Below, piece after piece: positions 17,939 through 26,630 of a DNA stretch of 64,000 nucleotides. The position numbers were made by a program, and so were the translations under genes. The DNA is from Corynebacterium nuruki S6-4 (lineage in GTDB: Bacteria; Actinomycetota; Actinomycetes; Mycobacteriales; Mycobacteriaceae): positions 1,922,001 through 1,986,000 of the forward strand of contig NZ_CP042429.1 of assembly GCF_007970465.1 (NCBI RefSeq), read 5' to 3'. Numbering within the stretch: the stretch's first letter is position 1; each line of letters opens with the position of its first letter. Under the pieces are notes generated by a model that was not told the origin of the DNA, did no database searches, and saw nothing but the letters and a program-made list of their open reading frames with translations.

Positions 17939-17944
17939 ACAGTA
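17939..17944 (-). promoter_or_regulatory. -10 box TACTGT of vsr
   Basis: The hexamer ends 7 nt from the vsr ATG, the leaderless spacing seen at many genes in this window. It faces the promoter of the SWIM-protein gene across the same 150-bp region. Confidence 0.5.
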
Positions 17945-18038
17945 CCCGGGTGATGCCGCGGCCCGAAGAGCGGATCCGAGAAACTCAGCCTGTCCTCCGT
18001 TACCCGTGGGACTGCGGGGACCGTCGGACCGCCGTGGC

Positions 18039-18044
18039 TAAACT
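18039..18044 (+). promoter_or_regulatory. -10 box TAAACT of the SWIM-protein gene
   Basis: A good TANNNT hexamer, about 40 nt before the ATG, leaving a short leader that contains the GAGGT ribosome site. No convincing -35 hexamer is seen. Confidence 0.45.
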
Positions 18045-18084
18045 GAGATCGTTTTCAACGGTCAACGCATCTCCTGAGGTCCGC

Positions 18085-21000
18085 ATGTCAAACCCCCAGC
18101 TTTCCACCCTCGGCTTCGGCCCCCGGACCTTCAATGAGGTGGAGACCAAGGTGATCAATCAGGTATCACTGAACCCCGGGGTCACGGCGGTGTTCGACGA
18201 TCCCTCGGGGATCCGGGTAGTCCTGCCGGCAGCGGACGCCCATGTCCGGGCGGACACAGTGCTGGTCCGTTCCAAGGAGACCGTCCCGGGTCGACTGACC
18301 CAGGAGAGCGACACCGTCGCGAAGGTACGGTTGACGCCCGCCAACGCGGATCCGGTTGAGTTCAATGCCGCAGTCGGCGACTGGTCTCTCGCAGACCCGG
18401 CCGCATCCCGGATTACGGAACTGGAGATCGGCGCCACTGCCGTGAATGCGAACATCGAGCGGATGCATGTCATCAATCTGCGAAGGAAGCGCCGAGCGGG
18501 GAGGAACGGACTGCCCGCTGTCCTCAAGCCGTCCCCGACGACAACGGAATGCCACCTGGCCGGAACAGTCGTGGCGTGGGCACTGAAGACCAACAAGCTG
18601 ACGAGTGGCACCTGGTACCAGGTCCTTGTCGAGTCAGCTGTCCCGGTGACGGTCGCAGTGCCGGTGACTGTCGGAAAGATCGCGATCGGTGACTACCTCG
18701 TCTGCGACGCCGTGATGAGCGTGACCGTGGCTGGTTCGACCGAGACGGAGGTGACCGTCAACCCGGTCGAGAGCATCGACTCTGTCGAGGAAACCTGGGC
18801 GGAACAGATTTCGGACGGGAACACAGAGTCAAGCGTGCCAGCACCGGCAGTGGACCTCACCACCTCCCTCAACGAGAGGAAGCTGCTCGCGCTGGGGTTC
18901 GCCGCCGGTTCCCCCGACGCCCTGATCTCCGAGGTACGCGGCTCAAGCCAGCTGCACCGCATCTTCGGGGACGTTCACGGGGACACCGCCGAAATCCACC
19001 GGTACGAGGACCCCTCCGGTGCCGTGCTTATGCTGGTCGACGAGAAGGCCGGGGGCTTCCGAACGATCCCGCTGATCAGCGGGGACTCCGCCGACCGGCT
19101 GGAGGTGACTGCCGGGCCGTCCCACGGGGACACCACCCTGGATATCTACTCCGGGGAGGCCTCCGTCACCGGACTGCCCGCAGACAGTGACGACTACTGG
19201 TCGGCATCCGGGACCACCGAGCACCTGACACCCGGCCAGCACACCGGGGCCGGTGCGCTGGCCGTCGATGTCCGGGTCTCGGAAACAACCGGGTCCGTCC
19301 TCCGGAAGACCATCCGGGGTCAGGACGCTCGGGGCCTCGTCTGGATCAGCGGTCGCGTCATCGCCAATGAGCCCCAGCTCAATGAGCTGACAGGGCTGGA
19401 GTGGTACCGGGTGACCGTGGATGTCGGTGTCACGGTCACGGTCGCGGTACCGGAAACGGTCGACATGATCCCCGAGATCGGTACCTGGCTCCGGGGCGAT
19501 GTTCGCTTCTGTGTGCAGAGCAGCGCATGGAAGACCCAGGAGAAGCACGAAGGGGAAACCATCGGGGAAGTAGTCACAGAGCAGGCTCCGGAACCTGCCC
19601 CTGCCTCCACAGCACTTGTGATCACCGATCCGGAGGTCTTCGAGGATATCGATAACATCGCTGACGAGGACGATGAGCTCGCTGATACCGACGATTCCCC
19701 GTCGGGCGCCGCGGCGCAGCCTGCCATGGAGTCGAAGGTGACCGAGACGGGGCCCGACCCGGCGCGATCCCCGGTTCCGCCTGTCTCCGACACTTCTGAG
19801 GATTCTGACTTTTCCGGAGGCACCATCGCTGACCGGGGCCCACTCCCCCGGGGCTGGCTCTTCTACGTTGAGAAGGCTCTCGGGGCCGTCCACGGAAGCC
19901 CTGACAACTGCAGTTCCCCGCATGTCACCCGGCCGTCCTGGTCGGCACCGTTCGCGGTGACCGAGGTCAGGAACACCCCCGGAGACCCGTACGTCCACAC
20001 CGTCCACGTCGATCCACGGTTCCCGCTCACCGCGTCCTTCTGCGACTGTGAGGAATTCGCGGAGCACGCCTCCTGCAGTCACCTGTTCCCCGCGTTCCGG
20101 CACCTCCATGATGCTCTCGGCGAAGAGGGCCCGTCGGCGGAGGAGCTCTTCGACCGACTCGGCGCCAACCCTGTCGAGGCTTTCTTCGCGCGGTACGCGT
20201 CCGACGGGCACGCCCTGGCGCAGTTCACTGCAACAATCCAGAAGAACGGCGGGGACAGTCGGCAGGCTGTCCGGGATGTCATCACCGGCATCGCCGGCCC
20301 TCAGAACCCAGGGGCCCCGGAGGTCCGGAAGTCTGTCGACGACGCCGTTTCCAATGACCTCGACATGCTGCCGGTCCTCGGCAAGGTCACAGAGCATGTT
20401 GCAGGGAACCCGGACGACGGATCCCGGAACGACCTGTTCCGCGTCATCGATATGGTCCTCAGTCAGAAACCCACTTCTGAACTCCGGCGGTCGGCGTTGC
20501 AGGCACTGCCGACACTGTTCACCGCGTCCGATGTGCCCGAGGACGACCGAAGGTCCCTCGCCGCGCTGGTCGCTGCGCTCTTCCGTCAGGGAAATTCCGG
20601 AGACTCACTGCCGTTCCTGGTGGCAGAGGACCATCTCAGAAAGCCCGGGGTCCATGTACTTCGGTCCCTGCTCGGCAGCTGGCGGAACGAACTGTCCGCA
20701 GAATCCGGGGACGGTGCAGCCGCAGTCACCGGCGACACGCGGTTCCAACAGTTGTACCGGCTCACGGCCGAAGCCTTCGGCACCGTGCAGGAGCGTGTCG
20801 CGTCACTGCTGGAGGCCGATCCCCCGGAGCTCGCAACCGCGGTGGTTCTGCTGGAAGGTCACAGTGACCATGCGAAAGCCCTGGAAGTCCTGCAGATCCT
20901 GCTCAAGGATCTGCCAGCGAACGTGACCACCATGACCCCGTACCAGATGCCGCTGCACGATGCCCTGCAGATACTGGAAAAGTGCGGCAGAAAGCAGGGC

Positions 21001-21555
21001 GCCGCGAAGATCGCCCGGCGCCAGTTCCGGGAGAATCCGTGCTGGGACTCCTACGTCGATCTCGAGGACGCCAGGCGGATGTCAGGAGTGTCCGCGGTGC
21101 TCCAGGAACGGGACCGAATACTGTTCCAACTGGACAACACCGATGAACTCACCCTGGACGAGGTGGAGATCCTGGTCCGCCTCAGACTCCGGGCCCGGAA
21201 ATTCGACGAGGCTCTGGCCGTCATGGAGAGTCGTGGCCTTTACGAGCGGGAGTGGGCTGCAGACACCGAGGACCTCCGGGAATTCATCCGTACCACCATC
21301 GGCGGGAACCTGCCCGACAGGATCGTCGACATTGCGTTCCAGGATGCGGAACTCGCGGCAGAGTCCGACGAATCTGTCGGCGCCGACGGCCTGAAGACCG
21401 CCGTCGGGATCCTGTCCACTGCCCGGGATGTCGCCGACCAGGTCAAGCGGGCCGAGGAGTTCGACAATGCTTTGACGACGTTCCGGAGAACACACCGGAG
21501 CAACTCCCTGTTCATGGCACTGCTCGATGCGCGAGGTCTGACCGGAAAGCGCTGA
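18085..21555 (+). CDS. large SWIM zinc-finger protein with duplicated N-terminal modules
   Basis: 1156-aa cytoplasmic protein of unknown function at the end of the defence island. Two similar modules of about 250-300 residues precede the finger: each has a DPSG strand (DPSGIRVVL and DPSGAVLMLVDEK) and a repeated beta segment (VPVTVAVPVTVGKI and VGVTVTVAVPETVDMI). An acidic low-complexity linker follows. Cys653-x-Cys655-x8-Cys664-x-His666 is a SWIM zinc finger (FCDCEEFAEHASCSHLF), a fold that binds DNA or protein. The last about 450 residues are helical and may form repeats. The ATG has GAGGT 4 nt upstream; the reading frame is open further upstream but runs into vsr and lacks a start signal. 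It is divergent from vsr and next to the operon, so a role as a target-recognition or scaffold subunit is plausible but unproven. Confidence 0.82.
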   Translation: MSNPQLSTLGFGPRTFNEVETKVINQVSLNPGVTAVFDDPSGIRVVLPAADAHVRADTVLVRSKETVPGRLTQESDTVAKVRLTPANADPVEFNAAVGDWSLADPAASRITELEIGATAVNANIERMHVINLRRKRRAGRNGLPAVLKPSPTTTECHLAGTVVAWALKTNKLTSGTWYQVLVESAVPVTVAVPVTVGKIAIGDYLVCDAVMSVTVAGSTETEVTVNPVESIDSVEETWAEQISDGNTESSVPAPAVDLTTSLNERKLLALGFAAGSPDALISEVRGSSQLHRIFGDVHGDTAEIHRYEDPSGAVLMLVDEKAGGFRTIPLISGDSADRLEVTAGPSHGDTTLDIYSGEASVTGLPADSDDYWSASGTTEHLTPGQHTGAGALAVDVRVSETTGSVLRKTIRGQDARGLVWISGRVIANEPQLNELTGLEWYRVTVDVGVTVTVAVPETVDMIPEIGTWLRGDVRFCVQSSAWKTQEKHEGETIGEVVTEQAPEPAPASTALVITDPEVFEDIDNIADEDDELADTDDSPSGAAAQPAMESKVTETGPDPARSPVPPVSDTSEDSDFSGGTIADRGPLPRGWLFYVEKALGAVHGSPDNCSSPHVTRPSWSAPFAVTEVRNTPGDPYVHTVHVDPRFPLTASFCDCEEFAEHASCSHLFPAFRHLHDALGEEGPSAEELFDRLGANPVEAFFARYASDGHALAQFTATIQKNGGDSRQAVRDVITGIAGPQNPGAPEVRKSVDDAVSNDLDMLPVLGKVTEHVAGNPDDGSRNDLFRVIDMVLSQKPTSELRRSALQALPTLFTASDVPEDDRRSLAALVAALFRQGNSGDSLPFLVAEDHLRKPGVHVLRSLLGSWRNELSAESGDGAAAVTGDTRFQQLYRLTAEAFGTVQERVASLLEADPPELATAVVLLEGHSDHAKALEVLQILLKDLPANVTTMTPYQMPLHDALQILEKCGRKQGAAKIARRQFRENPCWDSYVDLEDARRMSGVSAVLQERDRILFQLDNTDELTLDEVEILVRLRLRARKFDEALAVMESRGLYEREWAADTEDLREFIRTTIGGNLPDRIVDIAFQDAELAAESDESVGADGLKTAVGILSTARDVADQVKRAEEFDNALTTFRRTHRSNSLFMALLDARGLTGKR

Positions 21556-21769
21556 CGGGCGGGCCGCACACACCGGATGTTTCAACAAGCCGCCCGCTGG
21601 AACGCGCTCGTCGAGACCTCCGCGGACCAGTTCCGTCGGTGAGCAGGGACAGACTCCTTCACCGACATCGACCAGCACGTTCTCTCATCACTGCCCCCAC
21701 TCCCCTCCGCCACGCCCTAGACTCGCCGGTAGAGACATTCCGTCACACCCCGGCACCGAGGAGCCCGCC

Positions 21770-22099
21770 ATGTCCGGCATGATCGTCACCACCACCAGCA
21801 CCGTCGACGGCCACGAGGTCGCCGAGTACATCCGCGTCGTCTCCGGCGAGACCGTCGTGGGCATCAACATGTTCAAGGACATCGGCGCCGGCATCCGCAA
21901 CATCGTCGGTGGACGCAGCGCCGGCTACGAGGGCGAGGTCATCAACGCCCGGGAAGCCGCACTCGGCGAGATGGTGCAACGCGCCATCGAGCTCGGCGTC
22001 GAAGGCGTGATCGGCGTGGACATGTCCTACGAGAACCTCGGCCAGGGCGGCATGATGATGGTCTGTGCCACCGGCACCGCGGTGCGCTTCAAGAACTGA
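21770..22099 (+). CDS. YbjQ/UPF0145 family protein
   Basis: 109-aa cytoplasmic protein of the YbjQ (PF01906, heavy-metal-binding-domain-named) family; its biochemical role is not established and members are thought to form pentamers. Family sequence is clear throughout: VVSGETVVGINMFKDIGAGIRNIVGGRSAGYE, split here only by description, then ALGEMVQRAIELGVEGVIG. The ATG has a GAGGAG ribosome site. TAGACT (21718-21723) is a possible -10 box. The gene looks like ordinary chromosomal background and marks the right side of the defence island. Confidence 0.9.
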   Translation: MSGMIVTTTSTVDGHEVAEYIRVVSGETVVGINMFKDIGAGIRNIVGGRSAGYEGEVINAREAALGEMVQRAIELGVEGVIGVDMSYENLGQGGMMMVCATGTAVRFKN

Positions 22100-22102
22100 C
22101 CG

Positions 22103-22390
22103 TCACGCACTGAGCCCCGGCGCAAGGTGAAGATGGAGACCGAGCTTCGCCCCGATATTCACCAGTGCATCCAGCGAGAACTTGTCCAGTTTCCCGTTCA
22201 CGAGATCGGATGTCCGTGGTTGGGTGAGTCCCAGCTCTGTGGCCGCGTGGCGCTGCGACCAGCCGTTGCGCGTGATGGTCGCGGTGATCTCCATCATCAG
22301 CATCGAGCGGACACGGAGGTTCTCCGCTTCTTCAGGGGTGTCTGCGAGGGCTTCCCAGACGTCCCGGGTGATGATCGGCTCGTCACTCAT
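22103..22390 (-). CDS. higA: HigA-type antitoxin, XRE-family HTH
   Basis: 95-aa DNA-binding antitoxin. The helix-turn-helix is WSQRHAATELGLTQPRTSDLVNGK, described here by its ends W43 and K66, followed by the conserved FSLDALVNIGAKLGL. This layout matches the HTH_37 antitoxins paired with HigB/RelE-type toxins. It starts within the stop of the toxin gene (ATGA overlap), giving the toxin-first order characteristic of higBA. It should bind the toxin and repress the operon through the palindrome upstream of the toxin gene. Confidence 0.85.
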   Translation of the reverse strand: MSDEPIITRDVWEALADTPEEAENLRVRSMLMMEITATITRNGWSQRHAATELGLTQPRTSDLVNGKLDKFSLDALVNIGAKLGLHLHLAPGLSA

Positions 22391-22725
22391 CTGTACTCCT
22401 CCATCTGCTGTTTGACCTGGGCCAACCGTCGCCCGGCCGTCTTCACGATGCCGGATGGCGTCTTCCCGGTCTTCTTGACGAACGCTGCGAGCGGAACCAC
22501 ATACCGGGGATCTTTCCCGAGGTAGACGTACAGGCTCCGCGCTATCCCGTCGTCGAAATGAATCCTGATTTCACGACAACCGTCGCCGATGGCCTTCATC
22601 GGCTTCCAGTCGTCCGGGTCCTCACCCTGCTGGACCTTCGACAACTGATAACCCAGCCGCTGCTGCGCACCTTGCGGCAACCTCCGGAACTCATCCAGCA
22701 CTGCGGTCAACCACCACACGTCCAT
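22387..22725 (-). CDS. higB: HigB/RelE-ParE family toxin (Gp49-like)
   Basis: 112-aa toxin predicted to cleave mRNA on the ribosome. Typical sequence of the phage-derived Gp49-like/HigB group: LDEFRRLPQGAQQRLGYQL, WKPMKAIGDGCREIRIHFD, and RSLYVYLGKDPRYVVPLAAFVKKT, the last given as its visible core. The ATG used begins MDVWWLTAVL; an in-frame TTG four codons upstream is a less likely start. Its promoter region is strikingly A/T-rich compared with the surroundings, as usual for mobile toxin-antitoxin pairs. Confidence 0.85.
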   Translation of the reverse strand: MDVWWLTAVLDEFRRLPQGAQQRLGYQLSKVQQGEDPDDWKPMKAIGDGCREIRIHFDDGIARSLYVYLGKDPRYVVPLAAFVKKTGKTPSGIVKTAGRRLAQVKQQMEEYR

Positions 22726-22738
22726 CCATACCCCCAAA

Positions 22739-22756
22739 TATATCAGAATCGATATA
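22739..22756 (-). promoter_or_regulatory. palindromic operator overlapping the higBA -10 box
   Basis: Perfect inverted repeat tatatc-agaatc-gatata. The minus-strand -10 box TATATT (complement of 22737-22742) overlaps one arm. A site placed like this is what an autoregulating HigA dimer would bind. Confidence 0.65.
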
Positions 22757-22899
22757 ACCCTGCGGTCCCCTCACATCCACCCACGGTAGCTGGCCGACAC
22801 CGACCCCGGGTACCCCCTGAACCTCGCCCGAACCCCTGCACGCACCCTGTCAGGTCCCGCACCCCTGCAGGCCCCGCACCCCGGAGTCCACGGCGTCCC

Positions 22900-24426
22900 C
22901 TACGCCCGCACCTTCGGCGGCATCTTCTTCGCGAAGACCAGACCCAGGCACATCACCGCACCGAGCGCCGCGATCACCCAGCCGATGAGGTGCAGGCCGG
23001 AATCGGTCGCCACGGCGTCCGACCCGGCCGATGCCCCGCCACCGCCGAACCCGATGCTCATGCACAGTGCCACGATCACCGCGGACAGGTTCGCCGCGAT
23101 GTACTGCACCGTCTTGTAGATCCCCGTCGCGGTACCGACCTTCTCCACCGAGGTCACCGTGTTGATCAGCGCCTGGTTGCCGATGTTGTTGAACCCGTTC
23201 GGCACACCCGCGACCAGCGCCACGAGCACGAGCACCCACACCGGCGTCCCGCTGTCCTCCACCAGGGCGATGAGCAGCCCGGTCGCCAGCAGGAACGCCC
23301 CGCCGACAGCCAGCGTCAGCCGCGGTCCCCGGATCGTCAGCATGCGGGAGGCGACGACCGTCGACCCCACCGAGATCAGCGCCATCGGGAACATCAGCAG
23401 GCCGGACTGCATCGCCGTGAACCCCGCCGCCTGCTCGAACCACTGCGGCAGCCCGTAGTACAGGCAGTAGAAGGCCGCGTAGGTGACCACGGTGCGGCCC
23501 AGGGTGTTCGCCAGCTGCCGGTTCGCCGCGACCGCCCGCAGGTCGATGAACGGCACCGACGCGCGCTGCATCTCCCACCAGACCCACACCGCGCCGACGA
23601 CGAGGATGACCGGCACCGTCCACCACCGCGGCTCACCGGTGAGCGACAGCAGGAAGACCATCAGGGCGGTGACCGAGGCGCCGAACAGCAGCGCGCCGAC
23701 GAGGTCGAGCCGGCGGACCAGGCCCATCTCGGGGCGTCCCTCCCCCTCGATGTGCGGCACCTTGAGCAGCACCCATGCCCCGGACACGGCGACGAGCAGG
23801 ACGTTGATCCACAGGGTGGACTGCCAGCCCGCCACCCCGACGAGCAGGCCGCCGAGGGTCGGCCCCACCGCACTCATCGACTGGCCGCAGACCGTCAGGG
23901 TGGAGATCGCCGAGGTGGTGCGGTACCGGTGCCGGCGGGCCAGCACGCGGACGACGGTCATGGCGTTCGGCATCTGGGCGGCCACACCGATACCGATGAG
24001 CAGGCGTCCTGCGACGAGGACGCCGAGGGTCGGGGCCAGTGCCCCCAGCACCGACCCGACGAGCACGATACCCAGGCCGGCGACGTACACCCGGCGCGCA
24101 CCGAAGACCACACCGAGCACCCCGGCCATCGGCGAGACGATGGCGGTGGCGATGTAGAACGCGGAGAGAACCCACGAGACCTCGGAGCCCGCCCCGAAGT
24201 GGCTGCCGATGGAGACGATCGCCACGGCGATCATCGAGGAGTTCAGTGCCTGCAGCATCACCCCGGTGCCGAGGCCGAGCCGGACGGCTGCAGGGACGTC
24301 CAGGCGCGGCGGTGCGGCAGGAGCGACAGGGGCGCTGCCCGCGGCAGACGCGGCAGGCACAGCAGCAGAGCGCTCAGGTTGTTCGGGGTGATCTGGCTGG
24401 TCGGACGACGGCTCGGGGGTACTCAC
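22900..24426 (-). CDS. MFS drug/metabolite exporter, DHA2-like
   Basis: 508-aa inner-membrane antiporter, length and profile fitting the 14-TM DHA2 group. A Pro/Ala/Ser-rich cytoplasmic N-terminus of about 45 residues precedes TM1 (VMLQALNSSMIAVAIVSIG). The motif between TM2 and TM3 reads GVVFGARRVYVAG, a variant of GxxxDRxGRR lacking the usual Asp, and GRLLIGIGVAAQMPNAM and ALINTVTSVEKVGTATGIY are family-typical. The substrate is unknown. It lies 22 bp upstream of the mycolyltransferase gene's end, in the same direction, and downstream of it in transcription order, so the two may be co-transcribed. Confidence 0.85.
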   Translation of the reverse strand: MSTPEPSSDQPDHPEQPERSAAVPAASAAGSAPVAPAAPPRLDVPAAVRLGLGTGVMLQALNSSMIAVAIVSIGSHFGAGSEVSWVLSAFYIATAIVSPMAGVLGVVFGARRVYVAGLGIVLVGSVLGALAPTLGVLVAGRLLIGIGVAAQMPNAMTVVRVLARRHRYRTTSAISTLTVCGQSMSAVGPTLGGLLVGVAGWQSTLWINVLLVAVSGAWVLLKVPHIEGEGRPEMGLVRRLDLVGALLFGASVTALMVFLLSLTGEPRWWTVPVILVVGAVWVWWEMQRASVPFIDLRAVAANRQLANTLGRTVVTYAAFYCLYYGLPQWFEQAAGFTAMQSGLLMFPMALISVGSTVVASRMLTIRGPRLTLAVGGAFLLATGLLIALVEDSGTPVWVLVLVALVAGVPNGFNNIGNQALINTVTSVEKVGTATGIYKTVQYIAANLSAVIVALCMSIGFGGGGASAGSDAVATDSGLHLIGWVIAALGAVMCLGLVFAKKMPPKVRA

Positions 24427-24448
24427 GTACCCCCACCTTAGACCCCGG

Positions 24449-25471
24449 TCAGATGTTCGCCATGAACTGGTACATGTTGCCCTGGTCGAAGGCGGCCCGG
24501 TGCCAGGTGTCCCAGGCGTGCGCGCCGATGAGGTCGTACTTGAACTGGATGTTCGTCCGGCCGGCGAGCAGTGCCCGCGCCTGGAACTCCCCGGTCATCA
24601 CCAGCGACCCGGCCTCGTAGGGCCCGCCCTTCACCACGGTGGCGATGGGGTCCGGTCCCATGTCCCCGGCGAAGTTCGGGATTCCGGACGAGGCGCTGAC
24701 CAGCACCGGCATGGTGAGGTTGTCGATGTTGAGCGTCGGATTGTTCGCCGCCCGCTGCCCTTCATCGGCCCACGGGACACCTTCCATGTTGTTGTTCGCC
24801 ATGGCGGTGCCGTCGGTGACCACGCGCTGCACCGGCATGCCCGGATCGTAGAGCCCGGACAGGGCGTACACGGAGCTGTAGATGTCGTTGTGCTTGGCCG
24901 CGAGGTTCATCGCCCCGTACGCGCCGGAGCTCAGACCGGTGACTCCGGTGGTGCCGCGCCCGCCGTTCGGCACGCCGAAGGCGTCCTGCAGGTACTGGGG
25001 CAGTTCGGCGGTCATGAAGGTCTCGAACTGCTTGCCGCGGTCACCGGCCCAGTCCTGGACCCAGGTGAAGGGGTCCATGGCGGGGAAGACGAGCGTGGCG
25101 TCCTCGTTGGCGAGGGCGGGCAGCGCGCCGCCGGCGGTGACCCAGCCGTTGACGTCCCCGGAGTCCGCGCCATCGATGAACTGGGCGACCTTCGGGTTGC
25201 CGGGGGTCAGCGACGGCCGGACGACGACCTGGATGTCACGGTCCATCGACGGCGAGTACACGGCGCAGTTCAGCGCGCCAGTGTCCGCGAAGGGGGCGCA
25301 GCCGGGCGGCGGGCCGGGGGCGGGTTCGTCGGCGAGGGCGCTCGGGGCGACGGCGAGGGACGCCGCGATGCCCGCCGCGCTGACGATTCCGACGGCGCGG
25401 GCGCGGTGTGCGCTCGGCCGACGGTGGCGGCCGACGTAGGCGCGACCGGTACGGGTGATGTGTTGTGACAT
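24449..25471 (-). CDS. secreted mycolyltransferase (antigen 85 / Cmt type)
   Basis: 340-aa exported alpha/beta hydrolase that transfers corynomycolic acid between trehalose esters and onto arabinogalactan in the cell envelope. An Arg-rich start and hydrophobic segment (VGIVSAAGIAASLAVAPSALA) end at a likely signal peptidase site after residue 48. The nucleophile elbow is GLSSG with Ser181, and the region from FIDGADSGDVNGW through FPAMDPFTWVQDW fits the family; GAHAWDTW near the C-terminus holds the catalytic His. This gene is strong evidence for a mycolate-bearing host. The ATG is followed by an unusually long basic stretch (SQHITRTGRAYVGRHRR). Confidence 0.88.
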   Translation of the reverse strand: MSQHITRTGRAYVGRHRRPSAHRARAVGIVSAAGIAASLAVAPSALADEPAPGPPPGCAPFADTGALNCAVYSPSMDRDIQVVVRPSLTPGNPKVAQFIDGADSGDVNGWVTAGGALPALANEDATLVFPAMDPFTWVQDWAGDRGKQFETFMTAELPQYLQDAFGVPNGGRGTTGVTGLSSGAYGAMNLAAKHNDIYSSVYALSGLYDPGMPVQRVVTDGTAMANNNMEGVPWADEGQRAANNPTLNIDNLTMPVLVSASSGIPNFAGDMGPDPIATVVKGGPYEAGSLVMTGEFQARALLAGRTNIQFKYDLIGAHAWDTWHRAAFDQGNMYQFMANI

Positions 25472-25646
25472 GGGAAACCTCCGGGCGCGACGCTAGCAAG
25501 CCGGTGACCGGGAACGCGAGAAAATCCGGGTCCCGGTGCCGAACTGACAGCGGGCGTTCGACTCACCGGCCCCAGTTGTTACCACACGGCACCATCTGTC
25601 ACAGTGTCGGGCGCCGCTGCGTCACACTCAGCTACCCTCGGGCGCC

Positions 25647-26387
25647 ATGAAGTTCCGTCAGATCGATCTTCCGGTGGATGACCCGTCCGGATGGACCTCA
25701 TGGATGGCCCGGGAACTGGGACTGCCACCGCACCCCGTCATGCCGGACGCCGTCGTCGTCGGCTGGTCCACCCTGCGCTTCCGGTACATGCCCTCCGCCG
25801 ATAGTGCCGCTGATGCCGGTGATGCCGGTGGCGCCGGTGATGGCGGTGGCGCTGCCGCCGGTGGCGCTGCCGGGCCGGCGGGAACTGCAGGAGCTGCCGA
25901 GCCAGAGGTGAAGCGCGGCCACCACATCGCCTTCGCCATCCCCACCGGCACCGTCGACGACTACGCCGCCGCCTTCGGTACCGACATCGTCGACCGGCCC
26001 GGCGGCCCGTTCGCTATGCGGTCGGTGTACCTCACCGGGCCGGAGAACTCCGTCCTCGAACTTGTCGAGCACGAACACCGGCCCGCCGACGTCGGCGTCC
26101 CCACCGGTGCTACCGGTGCTGCCGGTGCTGCCGGTGCCGGCCCACAGCTGCTGGGCGTCGTCGAAGTCGGCCTGGGTGTGCCGGATGTCCGCGCCGCCGG
26201 GGATGCCCTGGCCGCGCACTACGGTGACCGGCTCCCGCACGGTTTCGGCGACCCGGACCGGCGGATCATCGCGGCCTACGGGGACATCGACGGCGCGGTC
26301 ATCCTCACCGTCGACGACCGGCCCTGGTTCCCCACCGAGGACACCTTCCCGGTGACGACCCGCCCCCGCATCCTCGTCGCGGCATAG
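25647..26387 (+). CDS. VOC/glyoxalase-like protein with low-complexity insertion
   Basis: 246-aa cytoplasmic protein of the vicinal oxygen chelate type. Strands such as MKFRQIDLPVDD, HHIAFAIPTGTVDDY and NSVLELVEHEH resemble the glyoxalase/dioxygenase fold; no reaction can be named. Two Gly/Ala/Asp-rich insertions (residues about 52-85 and 152-167) are encoded by imperfect three-codon DNA repeats and interrupt the fold between strands. The ATG sits 8 nt after TACCCT (25633-25638) without a ribosome site, so the message may be leaderless. Confidence 0.72.
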   Translation: MKFRQIDLPVDDPSGWTSWMARELGLPPHPVMPDAVVVGWSTLRFRYMPSADSAADAGDAGGAGDGGGAAAGGAAGPAGTAGAAEPEVKRGHHIAFAIPTGTVDDYAAAFGTDIVDRPGGPFAMRSVYLTGPENSVLELVEHEHRPADVGVPTGATGAAGAAGAGPQLLGVVEVGLGVPDVRAAGDALAAHYGDRLPHGFGDPDRRIIAAYGDIDGAVILTVDDRPWFPTEDTFPVTTRPRILVAA

Positions 26388-26520
26388 CCCGGCACCGGGT
26401 GAACGGCGGATACTTACTCCCCCAGCACCGTCCGGACCCCGGCAGCGGTGCTGCCGAGTGCAGTATCCGGCGTTCACCGGGCGGCGGCAGCGCAGCTGTG
26501 TGGCGTCGCCCGCGCTGCCG

Positions 26521-26580
26521 GCAGGCCAGGTGTTCGGTCGGCAGGCCAGGTGTTCGGTCGGCAGGCCAGGTGTTCGTGTG
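26521..26580. repeat. 20-bp tandem repeat, three copies
   Basis: Units of gcaggccaggtgttcggtcg, two exact and a third differing in its last bases. The first 10 bases recur as the start of the adjacent hairpin arm. Confidence 0.9.
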
Positions 26581-26630
26581 GCAGGCCAAAACGGTGCTCT
26601 GACCCGTCTTCGGCGCCGTTTTGGCCTGCC
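26580..26630. repeat. perfect 15-bp inverted repeat (hairpin)
   Basis: Arms ggcaggccaaaacgg (26580-26594) and its exact complement (26616-26630) around a 21-nt loop. It could act as a terminator of the VOC gene or be part of a small mobile repeat; there is no T tract. Confidence 0.75.

Noticed and set aside
6340-21555. Island considered as a prophage or integrative element
   Set aside because: No integrase, tRNA, att repeats, structural phage genes or conjugation genes are visible in or beside it.
26521-26580. 20-bp tandem units considered as a CRISPR remnant
   Set aside because: Units are directly abutting with no spacers, and no cas genes are present.
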